From Manis javanica (taxonomy: Eukaryota; Chordata; Mammalia; Pholidota; Manidae), in assembly GCF_040802235.1 (NCBI RefSeq), contig NC_133172.1:24261738-24325737 (forward strand): a stretch of 64,000 nucleotides of DNA, read 5' to 3'. Position numbers and translations under genes: made by a program. The notes below the pieces were generated by a model, which made no database searches, was not told the DNA's origin, and worked only from the letters and a program-made list of their open reading frames with translations. Positions 1-12,499 of this stretch are shown piece by piece. Numbering within the stretch: the first letter of the stretch is position 1; each line of letters starts with the position of its first letter.

Positions 1-849
1 CACCTTACATAGCACTGGCAGACCCCACAACCCAGAAGGACCCAGTCTGAAATGCCCACACCACACTGTTGAGAAACTCTGTCCAAATGAACACAATGAA
101 GCCGTCAGATAAAGCAGTTTTCCCACTGCAGGTCCGGTGAGTGCCCAGCTCACAATCGCAACTGTCACGGTGACGGCTTCTGTGCTTATTTCCATTTTGT
201 TCTTGCCCAGCTTTTGGGAAGATCCCACCTCAGTGTTGAAGCCTTGGCCTGTGCCCATTCAGAGGTCAGAGTGCAGGGGGTAACCAGGACCCTTTCTTAC
301 TCTGGTCCCCTACATAGATTCATGAGGACTCTCAAGGGAAGGGGAGCTCTGGGCAGGGGCATCAAGGCCCAGCTGCCTCCACCATGCTGGCTTTCTCACT
401 CTGTAACCACCCGGATACCAACAAACCTCAGGGTTTGGATAGTCAGGGTAAGCTGTCATTTCTATGTGCTCTGTAGCCCCTCAGGCTGCTCCTTCCCCAG
501 CCCTCAGAGGCTCTGCAGACCAAAGGTCTGATACTGAATTTTGGAGAGGTTCTTTCTTACTAGAGTCAGCACGCAAGTTGTCAGTCTTTCGCAAGGTGCA
601 GGCTGTCAGCTTCCTGGCTAGAGGTGGTCTGTCTTTCTCTCGCGGCTCTTTGCTCTTTCACAGATCTTTGCTATTTCCCCTTCCCTGAGTTTTTCAGGCC
701 TTAGATGGACTGTCCCTCTGCTGCAAAGGCTCCTTGATGCCCAGTGGAGTTGGAAGTGCTCCCTACCCTCCCATACTCCCCTACCATCCCTGTGGGTCAC
801 TGTCACACTCCATCACTCAGGATCATGTGGCTCTCTGTGATGCTGCCTC

Positions 850-945
850 CCCAGGGTGTAAGGTGCTGAGGGCAAGGGACTTGGGCTCAGTCCCCATGTG
901 CACACCCATAATAGTTGCTCAATCCTTGTTTCTGTTGATCTGAGT
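850..945 (+). mobile_element. L2 3'-end fragment
   Basis: The phrases GAGGGCAAGGGACTTGG and ATAGTTGCTCAATCCTTG match the L2 3' terminus. Confidence 0.5.
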
Positions 946-2054
946 CTCCCCTTAGAAGTACAGGCTAGAGTTAGGGAATGTCAGAGAAATACCTGATGCC
1001 AATGGGGTTGACTTCTGCCTGAAGTTTCAGCCACCCTCATTACATTTTTAAGTGGTTTTCCATAATAGGAATGTCTCTTGACTGCTGGTGTCACAGTTAC
1101 ATTTGAAAGTGCTTGCTTACATCTCCTGTTTATGAGGTCTCTTTCCCTTTGAAGTCTTCTGATGGAGAATGAAGTGTAGCATACATCTGTACCTCTGTTC
1201 ATTATACATGCAGGGAATTCTCTGTAACTGAGGGCAACCATTTCTCTTAAAGTGAGTTGACTCAACAGTAACTGAGAAAAGAAAAAAAGAAATTAATGAA
1301 ATAAAATTATGAAAATGTTTATTTTCCACTTAACAAAACATAGGTTATACTTGCAACTACCCAGTCATTCTTAGGAGGAACAAAACTTGAGTCATATTGA
1401 TTTGGAGAAGGCATAAGTTTTCAGACAAAATGTGTGATTACTCGATATAGCATCCTTTGTTTTATGTCTGACTCTTGTTTCTTGATCATAAGAGTCAGTT
1501 TTGCAAAAACATTGAGTTCTTTTATCAATTTTCTTAACCCATTGAGATTCAGATCATTCTATTTCAAAGCACCTGTCATGTTGTTAACCTAGCTAATTTG
1601 CTCCAATTGTTAACTGGTCTATTATATTTTTTCTTGATACTTTTAAAGAGTATTTTACCTTGAATTCTACTTTCTTTATATTAGTGTTAAGGTTATTGTA
1701 CTCCACCTTTCATATTGTTAGTATTTGCTTAATAATTGTTAGGTACACAAATACTGCCAAAGCAATTTTTTTTCCATTACTTTGTTTTGGATTTTTTTCT
1801 AGCAGGAAAAGATACAGTGAGTTTCTCACCTAACAACCACCTTCTTTGTCCACATTCTCCATTCTGGTACCATAGTACTAAGGAGAGAAGACTCTTCTTA
1901 AATCCATCCATCTCCAGGGAAGTCCAAAATGGATCTGTGGCCTCTGAGGTTACATAGGTGTGACCTCTGAACTGCAGGTCAGAGTTTTGAGCCCTTTAAA
2001 AATGGTGTTTGAGCAGGATCATTTAAAGGCATCTGCAGCTTTAAGCTATCAATA

Positions 2055-2288
2055 GGAATACCAGTGAGTACTTCTCAGGCATTTCCTGTATGCAAGGCAG
2101 TGTGCTAGGTTCTTTTGTTGATAGTTCACTCGAACCTTATGACATCCCAGTGAAGTTACCACATGGTCAATCTCATTTCCCACAGGGGAAAAGTAAGGCT
2201 CAGAGAGGATAAAGGATTTAGCCAAGACACCCAGATAGTACGTGGTGGAGCTGGCACTCCAGTCCAGGGCTGTCCAACTCCAGGGCAC
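2055..2288 (-). mobile_element. MIR SINE
   Basis: Complement of MIR: GCAAGGCAGTGTGCTAGG, CACAGGGGAAAAGTAAGGC and GGAGCTGGCACTCCAGTCC in the expected order. Old tRNA-derived SINE shared by all mammals. Confidence 0.75.
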
Positions 2289-2912
2289 TTGCTTTGACTA
2301 TTCATGTGTACAGATGTGTTCTCACTTTGCCTGCATCTACCTTTGCTTCTCTTGGCTACTTCTATGTTGTCATTCATGTCTGTCTTTGTATGGAAGTCAA
2401 TCCAAACCCTTGTGCCTGGCCCTCCTCATTCCCCAACTCTTTCCAATTTTGCCTTCAGTCTTGTTAGCATTTTCCGCATATAACTGGGGACCCTAGTAGC
2501 TCAGTCTGTGTGTGTTGTGGTCAAAGAAAGAAAGAATCACAGTCACATAGTAATTCAAAAGACTTCTAAGTCTATGTTGGGGCTCTTGAGGAAATGCCAC
2601 CAGAGACAATACATTCTTAAGGTTCAGCAAGCGTTTAAAACTCCTTCCTCTCTATCACTGCTGACTTCATCCTCTGAGCAGACAGTGAAAGCTCCCCAGG
2701 GTACCCTTTCTTCCCCACGCTTGCCTGCTGGTCCTCCCAGGTCTCCCTGAATAGCAGCCAGACAGCTTGCCTATTTCTTTTCTTCCTCAACTCTTCCTAT
2801 CTCACATTTTTGTTGTGTGGACCGAATTTACCTCTCTGGTGTCTTTAGTTTTCTTTTTCCTTTGTCTCTTATCCAGACCCAGTACAACCACAGATCGGTC
2901 AGCATATGACCC

Positions 2913-2935
2913 AGAGAGAGAGAGAGAGAGAGAGA
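2913..2935. repeat. (AG)n microsatellite
   Basis: About 11 uninterrupted AG units. Confidence 0.95.
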
Positions 2936-3194
2936 TTCAGAAGGCTGAAACTTCCCAGGCATTAACACTTTAAGTCTTTAAGTCTCTGTAAGCATTGGTG
3001 AGATGTACTGAGCTGCCCCAGGAGTGAGGATGGCTTGTTGCTCCTGGCAGCAGAGGAGAAACTATCTTGAAGTGAGGTTTCCTTGCATCCCTCCTGCTTG
3101 CTTCCATGTTGAAACATCCTATTCTGTGTGTACAGGGAGCCATTTATTTTGAAAGATGTTAGCATCTACTCGGCTTGGTGGGCCACCCATGGGT

Positions 3195-3600
3195 TCCACA
3201 TCTGAGCAGGTGTGGCGAAGGGAGGGCGGCCGGGGGCAGCTCAGGCCCTAATGTCGGCCCTGACAGCTAGAATCGGCATTTTCATCTTCTCCAAGCAGCA
3301 AAGCGGCTCCTCTCCCCTCCTGCCTGCAGGCATTTTATAATAGCAATAAGACAACTCTGGGGAAGATCATCTTGTATTAACTCCAGGGAGTAATCATCTA
3401 ATCACATTTCAGGCTGATTTGAGGCACTCATCTGGACCAAACGCCTCCCCACACCCCAGGAGCGGGTTTATGAGGCAGCAGCCAGGCCCCATCGAGTCTT
3501 ATTGCTTAATTAAAAACAAATTCCCGAGTAATTTATTTTTTTTGTTTTTTATTATTTTTTTTATTTTTTATCTTCCCATAAAACTGCCAGCCACACATAG
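3195..3600. other. candidate conserved non-coding element
   Basis: Repeat-free mixed sequence with balanced short motifs (TTTTATAATAGCAATAAGAC, TAATCATCTAATCACATTTC, TTGCTTAATTAAAAAC) ending in a T-rich tract. The texture is that of mammalian enhancers, but conservation cannot be shown here. Confidence 0.35.
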
Positions 3601-4429
3601 GGTGAGAGAGAGGCCCAGGAGTTGGGAGAGGAAGCTGAGATTTCCAGCTTTGGCTGCTGTGCTTGCTGCCTGGCCTCTCGGGGCTGACGTTAAATGGAAA
3701 ACCAAGAGTCAGCTGGGCTCTTGGAGAGCAAGGGATCGGCAGGCAGGTGTGGGGGCAGGATACCTGGGTTTATTAGGTGACATCATCCCTCAGCCCCTGA
3801 CCCAGGGTGTTAGTGTGGCTGCTCTTCACTGTGACATACCCTCAAAGTGCCACCACCCTAACTGGGGCCTTAACTCACTTGCCTTGGGCTGCTGGGGAGG
3901 AACGGCCACTAACATGTGCCAGCCAGCCCCTGCCTGGGTCTTGCGAAGGTACGTTTGGTGCCCAAGGGACCCTGGCAGGGGCCAGTGACCTGGGGCCTGG
4001 GCACACACAGCCTTGCCCTGGGCTACCCTCTTTTTCCCTCTGGGCCTCAGTTTTCCCACCTGAACTTGGGGGCAGATCCCACCTGTCTCACAAGGTGAAA
4101 AGGGAATGAGAGTGGGTGATGGCACCAGAGAACTGGGGTCCCTCTCACTTGTAGGAGATGAGAAAGACAGTTGCTGTGGGACTGATTTAAATAAGGAGAC
4201 AGAGTCCCAGCTGCCCAGCTGGGGCTGGGAGCGAGAGGCATTCACCTCTTTGCACCAGGGGTCACAGGGAAGCTGAGAGGCCTGGAGAGTGGGAGGGAGC
4301 CAGGACCAAGTAGTGTGTGGGTGCTCATGAGTGCAGGAGTGCTGGCAGCATGTGTGTGGGTGGGCGTGAGTGCATGTCTGCAGAGACCCATGTGTCTCCG
4401 TGTGTCTGTGAATGGAGAGTAGCATTAAA

Positions 4430-4630
4430 GCGCACATATTCTGGGGCCAAATTGCTGGGGTTCAAACCCAGCTCCTCTTTGGGGAAGTGACTTAACTTCT
4501 CTGGGCCTCAATTTTCTTATCTGCAAAGTGAGGATAATGATAGTACTGACCTCATCAGGTTATGAGGATTAAATTAATACATGTGAGGTGCTCAAAACAG
4601 TGCCTGGCATATGCTTCATAAGCATATCTG
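4430..4630 (+). mobile_element. MIR SINE
   Basis: Nearly full MIR in sense: GGGGTTCAAACCCAGCTCC, TCTCTGGGCCTCAATTTTC, GAGGATTAAATTAATAC and AACAGTGCCTGGCAT. Confidence 0.85.
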
Positions 4631-5374
4631 TGGGCATGTGTTTGTGACTTCTTAAAAATTACATGTATATAAATTTCCCAACTTAAGTCACATTTTCCCA
4701 TACACATTAATTTAAAAAGTTAGAGATGAGACTTACAGAAATAATTTTTATTCCTGTGAAAAAATAAAATCACCAAGAAAAAGTGGCAAATCTTTCCATG
4801 ATGAGTCATAATTTATGCAGGAATGAGCAAGGCTTATACTGGGATAACCACTAGGGATGAATTCTGCATAGAACTAAACAGAAAATAGAGCTCTTTACTT
4901 TACAGTTTTGATTGCCTAAAAATTGCCTCTGAGATTGCAGTTTCCATTGGAGAGCTGGGCCCCAAATGCTTCTTTTCTCTTCACTTTCTTCTCCTCCTAC
5001 CCCCACCATCACTTCAGAAAGAAAGCCAAGTGGCCAAAATCAGCTCCAGGAAGACTGCAATCAAGAGTGGAGATCTTAAGCCACTTCAAGAAGAGGCAGA
5101 CTTTCCTGGGGAAATTTAAGGGTCATTCATTAGCATCTGCAAAAAACATTCCTGAGACGAGACTCTGTAAAGAGCTGCTGTCTTGGTGGAAGCCTAACTG
5201 TTGATACAGTGGGTACCCAAGCAGCCCCAAACGAGGGGCTCCAGAGTGTGACACTGGCAAAGGTAGGCTACGGGAGGGTCTTGGAAGTGACTGCTTGGTC
5301 TTCATTCTCTAAGAAGCTGGCAGGGCCTGGCGGGGACCTAGAATGGCCCTGTTGAATTTGTGGGGGTTTGTGGG

Positions 5375-5555
5375 GAAAGCAGTGGCTTCAGAGCCAGATA
5401 TCCGGGGTTCAGATCCCTGTCCTTTCATCCTGCCAGCTAAAGTCCACTTCCTGAAGCTCCTCGGTTTATCTAGGTATTGAAAGTTGCCTCACAGGGCTGT
5501 TGCTAGGATTTGAAGTGATTACCTGTATAGTGCACAGTATTGGTTTAATCTATGC
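5375..5555 (+). mobile_element. MIR SINE
   Basis: Sense MIR: AGCAGTGGCTTCAGAGCC, GGGGTTCAGATCCCTG, and the CTCACAGGGCTGTTGCTAGG region, degenerate at the 3' end. Confidence 0.7.
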
Positions 5556-5639
5556 TAGCTCAGCAGCACACATTACTGGTACCCTGCTCATTTCCTGCAG
5601 GATGAAGCCCAAAAGCCAGTTTCTGCGTCTATTAACCTG

Positions 5640-6004
5640 TGAGCTTCTTCCAAAGCTCCAGCACTCAACTGTGTCCACCTGCACAGTGGTCCAGATGTGC
5701 CAGGGAATCAGCCTTCTGGGAAGCTTTCACCTGGCATTGGTGGATAAATACCCCAACTCCCTCACCCTTCAGGTATGCTAACCCTGAGGCGGAGTCTCAG
5801 GCAGCCTCCCCTGTCCCCTTGTTGAACTGAGCTCAGTTGCCCACAGTTCCAACTTGCCTGATAGCATACCCTTTGTCAGCAGCCTACCCTTTACTGTCTG
5901 TTCGCCTCTCCCTTGCCAGTATTTATTTTTACCTCTCAAATAAACTACTTGCATTAAAATCCTTGCTTTGGGCCTTTTCCTGGGTAAACCCAAACTAAGA
6001 TAGT
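5640..6004 (+). mobile_element. LTR relic, family A copy 1
   Basis: Shares the 17-mer ATAAATACCCCAACTCC (5744-5760) and the terminal phrase AAACTAAGATAGT with the copy at 46060-46510. A TATA-like box, an AATAAA (5939-5944) and a terminus of this type suit a solitary LTR. The left boundary is uncertain, and no internal retroviral sequence is seen. Confidence 0.5.
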
Positions 6005-6319
6005 TCTTCCCCCCGATCTCATTCCTCTCTTCCTCACAATCAGATTTGGCAAAGATCTGACATAAGTCATGTCACTATCCCTAAGCCCAGCCTTCTCATT
6101 AAAAGTAAGTAAAAGATGCTGACACTATGCATCTTTCCTACTGTTTCTGCCTGCCTGGCTTCCTTTCTCTCTTCTGGCAGAAATACCTGTTTTCTTGGTG
6201 GAAATATACCTTTCTCTCTCTGCATTCCTTTGATTCATGGGGACTGACACCAGTCTTGACCCTAGGGATGGACATGAGATGGGAGTCTGGCCAACTGGAG
6301 CCCCACGTTCTCTCACCGC

Positions 6320-6690
6320 ACAGGCTCAGGAATGAGCACATGATCCAAGCTGGGCCAGTGAGAGCCTGCCGCGCGCCCTCTGCTGGGCTGTTGGGAAACA
6401 GATATTCTTATACTGGGAATTTTAGGCCACCCGAATATGAACCAAGTATTTCCTAGGATTAGTTGGCAAGAGCCTGAGTGCCGGGAAAGCTGACATGGAA
6501 GAAAACAGAGCTAACGATGGAGAAAGGCAGATTCCTGATAACATCTTTGAAACCCTGAATCCAGTCATGTCTGAAGTTACAATTGTCTCCATCCTTGTCA
6601 GTTACATGAACCAATATATTCTCTTTTTAAAATTTTGTGTTTGGTTTCTGCACTCTGAACTAATACATAGTTCAATCCTGCTTCATTTTC
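6320..6690 (+). mobile_element. dispersed mammalian repeat, family unresolved
   Basis: The phrases CACATGATCCAAGCTGGGCC and GAACCAATATATTCTC occur in the order of a common old repeat. Similar phrases recur near 46800-46880 and 48876-48910. Confidence 0.4.
6374..6386 (-). promoter_or_regulatory. CTCF core motif (strong)
   Basis: The minus strand reads CCAGCAGAGGGCG, a full match to the CTCF core CCASYAGRKGGCR. It lies in a GC-rich patch of an old repeat, about 13.8 kb beyond the POP4 3' end. Confidence 0.6.
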
Positions 6691-6804
6691 TGATCAGAAG
6701 GAGAGGATGTGAGGCTTTGGTTGAGACTTTGCACCTTTCTGGGGTATAGGTTCTTTGTGAGAAAAGGGAAGAAAGGTTGACTGAGGAAGAAATGTGTCCA
6801 TCTC

Positions 6805-7100
6805 ATTTATCATTTAGGGGGTTTTCAGCTACTAGTAGCAGAAACTCCAACTCAAATTGGCCTAAACAAGAAGGAATTTTATTCTCTCACCTAACAGGAA
6901 GTGGAGAAGTAAGAGAGTTTGCAGAGTTGTTGAGCTGGATCTGGCCATATCCTCAAGGATCCTGGTTCTCTGCTTCTGTGATGTGCAGTCTTCAGGATGG
7001 GTGCTTTCCCACAGACTGGCTCCTGGTCTCAAATGGCAGCTGAGTTGCAGGCTTCTCATCCCTAGGTAGCACCATGAGAGGAAGAAAAGAGAGACATGCC
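6805..7100. mobile_element. dispersed mammalian repeat, family unresolved
   Basis: The phrases GCAGAAACTCCAACTCAAAT, GGCCTAAACAAGAAGG and AATTTTATTCTCTCACC recur in mammalian genomes. I cannot name the family. Confidence 0.4.
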
Positions 7101-7159
7101 TCATGCTTAGGAAAAGAAACTGCCCCCTTACCTCCAGCAGAATGTAGTAGCAGGAAAAA

Positions 7160-7440
7160 TTATATTATGCAGTAGTAACAACAACAACAAAAATCTCAGT
7201 CTCAGTGAGTTAAAACAACAAAGGCTTAATTTTCACTTATGCTACATGCCACAGCAGGTCAGAAAGGGGATCTCTTGAAGTCACTCAGGACCCAGGCCGA
7301 GGGGGCGACCACCACCTTGAATGCTGTTGGTGACTATGCCCAAGAGCTCTGGAGGGTCTCACACCTGCAGCCGAGTGCTATGGCTTAGAAGGGACACACA
7401 TGGTTTCCACTCACGACTCACTAGTCAGGGTTAGTTTTAT
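7160..7440. mobile_element. dispersed mammalian repeat, family unresolved
   Basis: The phrases CTCAGTGAGTTAAAACAAC, AAAGGCTTAATTTTCAC and CAGGACCCAGGCCGAGG follow a familiar old repeat. Related in type to 39300-39745. Confidence 0.45.
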
Positions 7441-7964
7441 GGCTTCACTTGACCAAGAAGCCAGGAAATAAAAATTCCTGGGGAGAACTGGAAATACTGG
7501 GCAAACAGCAGGAAAAATTCCCACAACTGCACTCACTTGTCGGGATAGAGCCGGTTCTAAACCAGTCCCTGTAAGGGGTCCAGGGTGAACATCACTGGCT
7601 TACAACAGTTGTTTGGATGGGACATGTTGCTGGCCAGTCAGCCACTAAGACCTCTGTAACCCATGGCCACATCTATAAATAGTGAGATGCCCATACTGAG
7701 GTTGGTGTAAGCTGGGGGGAGGAGGTAGGAGTGGCTGTGGGGAAGATGTCCTTAACCTGTAGGATCTTGGTGTCCCATCGGGGTGACTCTTGTCCAAGCT
7801 TTATACCAGGGCCAAAGCTCCTCCCAAAATGGACTTGGGTGCCCGGCTGATGCAGACCCACTGATGGTGCCTGGAAAAGCTGCTCTTGGCATTGGCATTA
7901 TGTGTCTTTCCTGTGCTCGTCAAGATGTTTTCAGAGCAGGCAGCAGGCACTGTTGGAACCATTA

Positions 7965-8165
7965 GGGTTCCTCAGAGGCACAGAACCACTAGGAGATTAT
8001 ATACCATAAAGGATTTATTATAGGGATTTGAATTTATTCCATTGCGGAGCTGGTTAAACAGTCTACATGGAACTGTTGCTTCTGTATCTGGTGCTCAAAC
8101 CTGGAGCCTGTGGAGCAGGTGACTGGAAAAGGAAGATGGATGTAATGTGGAGGATACAAGGACAA
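7965..8165. mobile_element. dispersed mammalian repeat, family unresolved
   Basis: The phrases GGGTTCCTCAGAGGCACAG, AACCACTAGGAGATTATATA and GGATTTATTATAGGGATTTG match a common old repeat start. Not named. Confidence 0.4.
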
Positions 8166-10067
8166 ACGGGACCTGTTGGGCTGGCACTGTGTCAGCCTTT
8201 CACTGTCTCTTAGCCTCCAATGTCACTCACGAGGGTTGTCCTGCAGGGGATGCTGCACCCTCCTTCATGGCCCAGGAGGAGAAAATCTGGTAGGCTAGAG
8301 GCCCTGCAGACCTGGATGCTGCCCACACCAGCCAGTGAGCCAGCAGAGGCACCCTACGTGCCCCACACTGTCCTCTGGGGCACTGAGAAGCAGACAGCAG
8401 CTGTTGCACCTCTGCCTCCCAAATCTCAGGCAAATGTCTCTCGTGGCCCCCGCCCCCCTCACTGTAACTGGGAACTGTGCACAGAGGGAATGCTGGGAAA
8501 TGTAGTTCCAGCTCAGGTGAGTGGATACCAGTTCATTCCAGGGACCCCTGCTGTGTTGTATCTGTTTCAAAAGCTCAGTGTAGTGCATATCTATTATTAT
8601 TATTATTGCCAACAGCATCCATCCCCATCTTCTTAAAATAGCACCTGGTGCCTTTGGAGGAACAAGGTCTTTCCCACAATCAATCCAGGCGCTGCCTGGG
8701 CAGAAGCATGTGACTGAGTACTGGCCAGTCAGTACCCTGGATGCCCCAATCAGTCTGATCAAATGGTCAAATGAGGGTGAATGAATCCTAGGACTGGGGG
8801 AAGGAAACTAGAAACAAATGTTTCTTTTTTTCCAGCTAGACTTCTGTTAGACTGAGACAAATGAGGCCTGAGTAACCACCTTGCTGCTCTGAAGGAGAAC
8901 CTTCCTGAGCAATGAGGCAGAACACAGCAAAAACAGGGCAAGAGAGGAGGGTTCTGAAGATACTGTTTCATTCCTCTGGATCAAGCCACTAGTGAAGGTA
9001 GTTCTATTCTAACCCTTCAGTTATGGGGTCCATTAAGTTTCCTTTTTGTTCAACCAGTTTTGGCTGGGTTTTCTGATACTTCCAACCAACACAGTCACAA
9101 CTGATATGCTCAAAGGCCAGAGGCCAAATCAGTGTCTCTTGGAGTGGCAACTCAGAGGCCTGTCCACACAGGACCACAGTGCTCCTGAGCCAGAGGGAAT
9201 CATAGGCTTCCACAGACAGGTGGATGCATCAGGAGTCCAGCTCCAAAGCATCTTTGGCTTGCTCCTTCTTCCTCTGAGCATCATTTCCTTATTTATACAC
9301 CTGTCACCCTTGGCACAGAGCTCCCTGGCATAGACCCAATCCAATGCTTCTTGGGTCTAGCAACCTTATTTTTCACATGTAGCTGAAATAATGTAACATA
9401 AAGTGGCCTGACATTTGTTCCATTCACTTTGATATTTTATTCTGTGGTCTATCCTAGTTCACTAAAAGAAGAATGGTGATCACTACCTGCTGTACTGACT
9501 ACAAGACTCACCAAAGCTTTTTGGAAATGACTTAGGAAACAGCCCAAAGCCCCCTCTGCAAGGCATGCTGGGGTGTGTCCCAGCCTGTGGATAGGTCACC
9601 GAGTGCGGTACTCAAGAAGACTCTCCAAGAAGCAGTTTTCAGAACCACAGAGGTGGCCTTGAAATGCCCCATGAGTGACTGACCACACCAGCCAATGTGT
9701 CACCACACCACTGATTCACTTACCTGTTCGTTCATCTGCTGGGGACGTACATCGAAGCAGCCTTTGTGCTGAGCCCTGGGAATCAGGGTGGATTTCTCAA
9801 AGTTCCTAGTCAAGGGGATAGGCCTGTGTTTGTAACACAGTGTAGAAGGTGTGGCAAACCCCAGCCCCAAGTATCTGGGGTCTGCGTGGAGGTGAACCTG
9901 GTCCAGCCTGTGGGCCTGAGTGTGGCCATGTTCACCTCAGAGACCAGGGCTGTGTCTCTTGGATGCCAAAGTGATGCTGTTTGCAAAACTCAAGCTTTCA
10001 GACTATTCTTAGAGCTCAGCAACTAGCCATTCAGCAACAGAAAGAGCCGAGACAGAGCACATCTTAA

Positions 10068-10225
10068 TGAGACTTACACTGTGCCTGGCCCTCTTCACTT
10101 CTTATGCGGGTAGCTATTCCTATGTTACAGTGAGGAAGCCCTGGCTCTCAGAGGCCAACTGACTTGCCCAAGACCACGCAGCTTGGAAGCATGTGAGCTG
10201 GGATCTGAACCTAGATTTTTCTACC
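10068..10225 (-). mobile_element. MIR SINE
   Basis: Complement of MIR: CTTGCCCAAGACCACGCAGC and GTGAGCTGGGATCTGAACC are diagnostic. Confidence 0.75.
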
Positions 10226-10345
10226 ACTGATTAAAAACATGTAGATGCTTGGGTCCCAGGCCCAGAGATTCTGGTTTAATTTCAGCCAGTGAAATCTGGG
10301 CTTTGTTTTTTTTTGGAAAAGACTCCCAAGGTAGTTTTATGTGCA
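10225..10345 (+). mobile_element. MER5-type DNA transposon fragment
   Basis: The phrases ATGCTTGGGTCCCAGGCCC and AGAGATTCTGGTTTAATT resemble the MER5A (hAT) core, adjoining the MIR at 10068-10225. Confidence 0.45.
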
Positions 10346-10914
10346 GCCAGGATTGAGCAGCAGGTGGGGGGGACTGACTAAAATCGGGCAGTCTGGGAAG
10401 GCCTCTCAGAGAAGGTGGCATTTACTTGGCTCCCCCTTCCATAGGAGCTAAAAGGAGCTGGACATTGAACAGGAAAGACTCCGCGTGGGGATGGAGTAGG
10501 GTGACCAGCTGCCTTTGTTTGCCCGGGACTGTGCTAACACCTAAGCAGCCTCCGGCAAACCTACCCGGAGCTACAGGACAGGAGGGGGCTTATGAGGTAG
10601 ACGGCGGCCGAAGGGAGCCAGGCCATGCAGGCCTCAGAGTTTGATTCTATGTGCAGGGTACTGGGAGAAACCCTTGTCTCCCCTTGGGCTTCAGGGAGCA
10701 GCTGAGCCTGTGGGTCTGAGAGAAAAGAACCTGCAGGGGATGCCTCTGTCATCTGAGCTGCCTGACTTCTGGGGGCCCATTAGCCCTCTGTCTTCATTAT
10801 TTAGGGCCACAGCTTACCTTTTCCTCAACACAGCCAGAATGGGGCTGCCACCATAAATGCTCCTGGAATGGGGCCCAGGTGGCTGGAGTGGCCTCCTCCG
10901 AGAAGCATCAGCCT

Positions 10915-11010
10915 CTGTGAATGGACGGTAACTATCATTTACATTAATTAGGCAGCCGGATAATAGGGTGTTCAATAGTTATTGCAGTCTTTAAATCTGC
11001 AGCAAATGCT
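10915..11010. other. candidate conserved non-coding element
   Basis: ATTA-rich repeat-free block (TAACTATCATTTACATTAATT, GGATAATAGGG) between repeat relics. Confidence 0.25.
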
Positions 11011-11334
11011 GCCAGGAGCCAGGAGCTGGCAGGAGTTCCTGCCTTGCAAAAAACAGACCTGTCTTCACCCTGGCAGGCAATGGGGCTTTAAATTCAGGGG
11101 GAAAGGGAGTCTGCCTCAAGTTCTGGTACGAGGAGAAGGGCCTAGTTTCATGATCCACTTTCAACCATGTGATCCTGGGTAAAATAATCTGTATCCTAGG
11201 CCAGCACACAGGTGCCAATGCCAACTTCTTGGAGATATTCCAAAGTCCCACCAAGAATATGGCCATAAAGGGGACAGTCTTGATAAGGGACAGGTCCCAT
11301 GTGTTTGGGAGATGAGATCATATACACTGCTGGA

Positions 11335-11455
11335 ACTCTGAGTTTTCAGGTGATGCTTTGTTCATGACACTATTTTACAAGTGAGAACACTGAAGCTCCG
11401 GGGTGGGGGGGTGGCCTGCCTAAGGCCACAGAGCCAAGCCAGGTAAGGACATCCC
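11335..11455 (-). mobile_element. MIR fragment
   Basis: The phrases CACTATTTTACAAGTGAG, ACACTGAAGCTCCGGGG and GCCTAAGGCCACAGAGCC match the MIR core, complement orientation. Confidence 0.6.
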
Positions 11456-11705
11456 GGGGATGTGCCCACACCAGTCCCCATCCCTTGCCCAACTTTGCCG
11501 TCTTCCTCCTCATTTCTGGCTGCCTCATTCCTTCCTCCCCACCTGCCCCTCTGGCCCCCTGCCTGCTCTTCTTTTCCTGGGGATGACCTCAGCTGTCACC
11601 TGACACTTCCTTGTATGGCTGGCCTTGCTCCCAGCCCCTCCACTTACTGCCTGGAAGGCTGGGCCCACCTCTGCACAGCCAGCCAGACTCCAGCCTTACA
11701 GTCAC
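11440..11705 (+). mobile_element. possible L2 fragment
   Basis: Pyrimidine-rich text (CTGCCTCATTCCTTCC, CTTCCTTGTATGGC) resembling L2 sequence upstream of its 3' end. Low certainty. Confidence 0.3.
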
Positions 11706-12499
11706 TTGACTGTGAGTGGAGGCTCAGACTTGGGGGTGCTGTGAGCCCATCGTCTTATGCATGGAGTGTTGTATGCACCCCTAAAACCCATTTCTGTACA
11801 TCCCCGCTGCTGACATCCTGATCCAGGCCTTGGATATTCGTCACAGGCCGCGGCCTCATTGCTGGCCTCCCAGCCCTGCTCTGGCCCCTCTGGTTCATCC
11901 TGCCTCACTGCCATGCTGGCTTCCCATGGCCCTGCCAGGGCCTGAAGCCTCCAGCTGCAGGTTGGGGATCTGCTCCCCAGGCCCCACTTCCTGCGTCCAG
12001 TTCCTCAGCAGGAGCTCTCTTTGCCTGCCTGCCTCTGGCTCAGCCGTCTGGCCTCAACAAGGTTGGGTCCCAAGGGAAGGCTGCTCCACCACCAGAACTG
12101 CCAGGTACCCCTGACATGTCCCTCTTTCCCTCCCCGACACCCTCCTGCAGTCCTCAAGGTCCCCATCTCCACTGCTCACTGTCTTACCTACTAGATGGGG
12201 AGCCTCACGTGGGCGGGGACCAGGCGGTCTGTGGCAATCACACTGGAGTGACAGTATTGCTGACCGCATAGGCCCTGGACTTCCAGGGCAGAGGAAGAGC
12301 CAATATTCTGAGAGGTGTTCAAATTGTGAATTCAGTAACATGTTGAATTTCTTAGGACTTTGGTTTCCTTGCTTTAAATCCTTGACTCTAAGGCAAGAGC
12401 TGTTAGGGCGACTGGCACTAACATTAAAAAATAAGATTGCAGGGGAGCTACTTAACTTGCAAATACTTATGAAGCACCCAGGTAACAGACTTAAAAGTT

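Noticed and set aside
4325-4420. GT-rich stretch resembling a minisatellite
   Set aside because: The words are irregular and no unit repeats cleanly.
3419-4437. Frames of 189 (plus) and 203 (minus) codons
   Set aside because: They overlap each other on opposite strands, run through a T-rich tract or GT-rich DNA, and lack domain-like composition.
8220-8762. Frames of 138 (plus) and 155 (minus) codons
   Set aside because: Opposite-strand overlap in unannotated DNA with an ATT run translating to poly-Tyr or poly-Ile.
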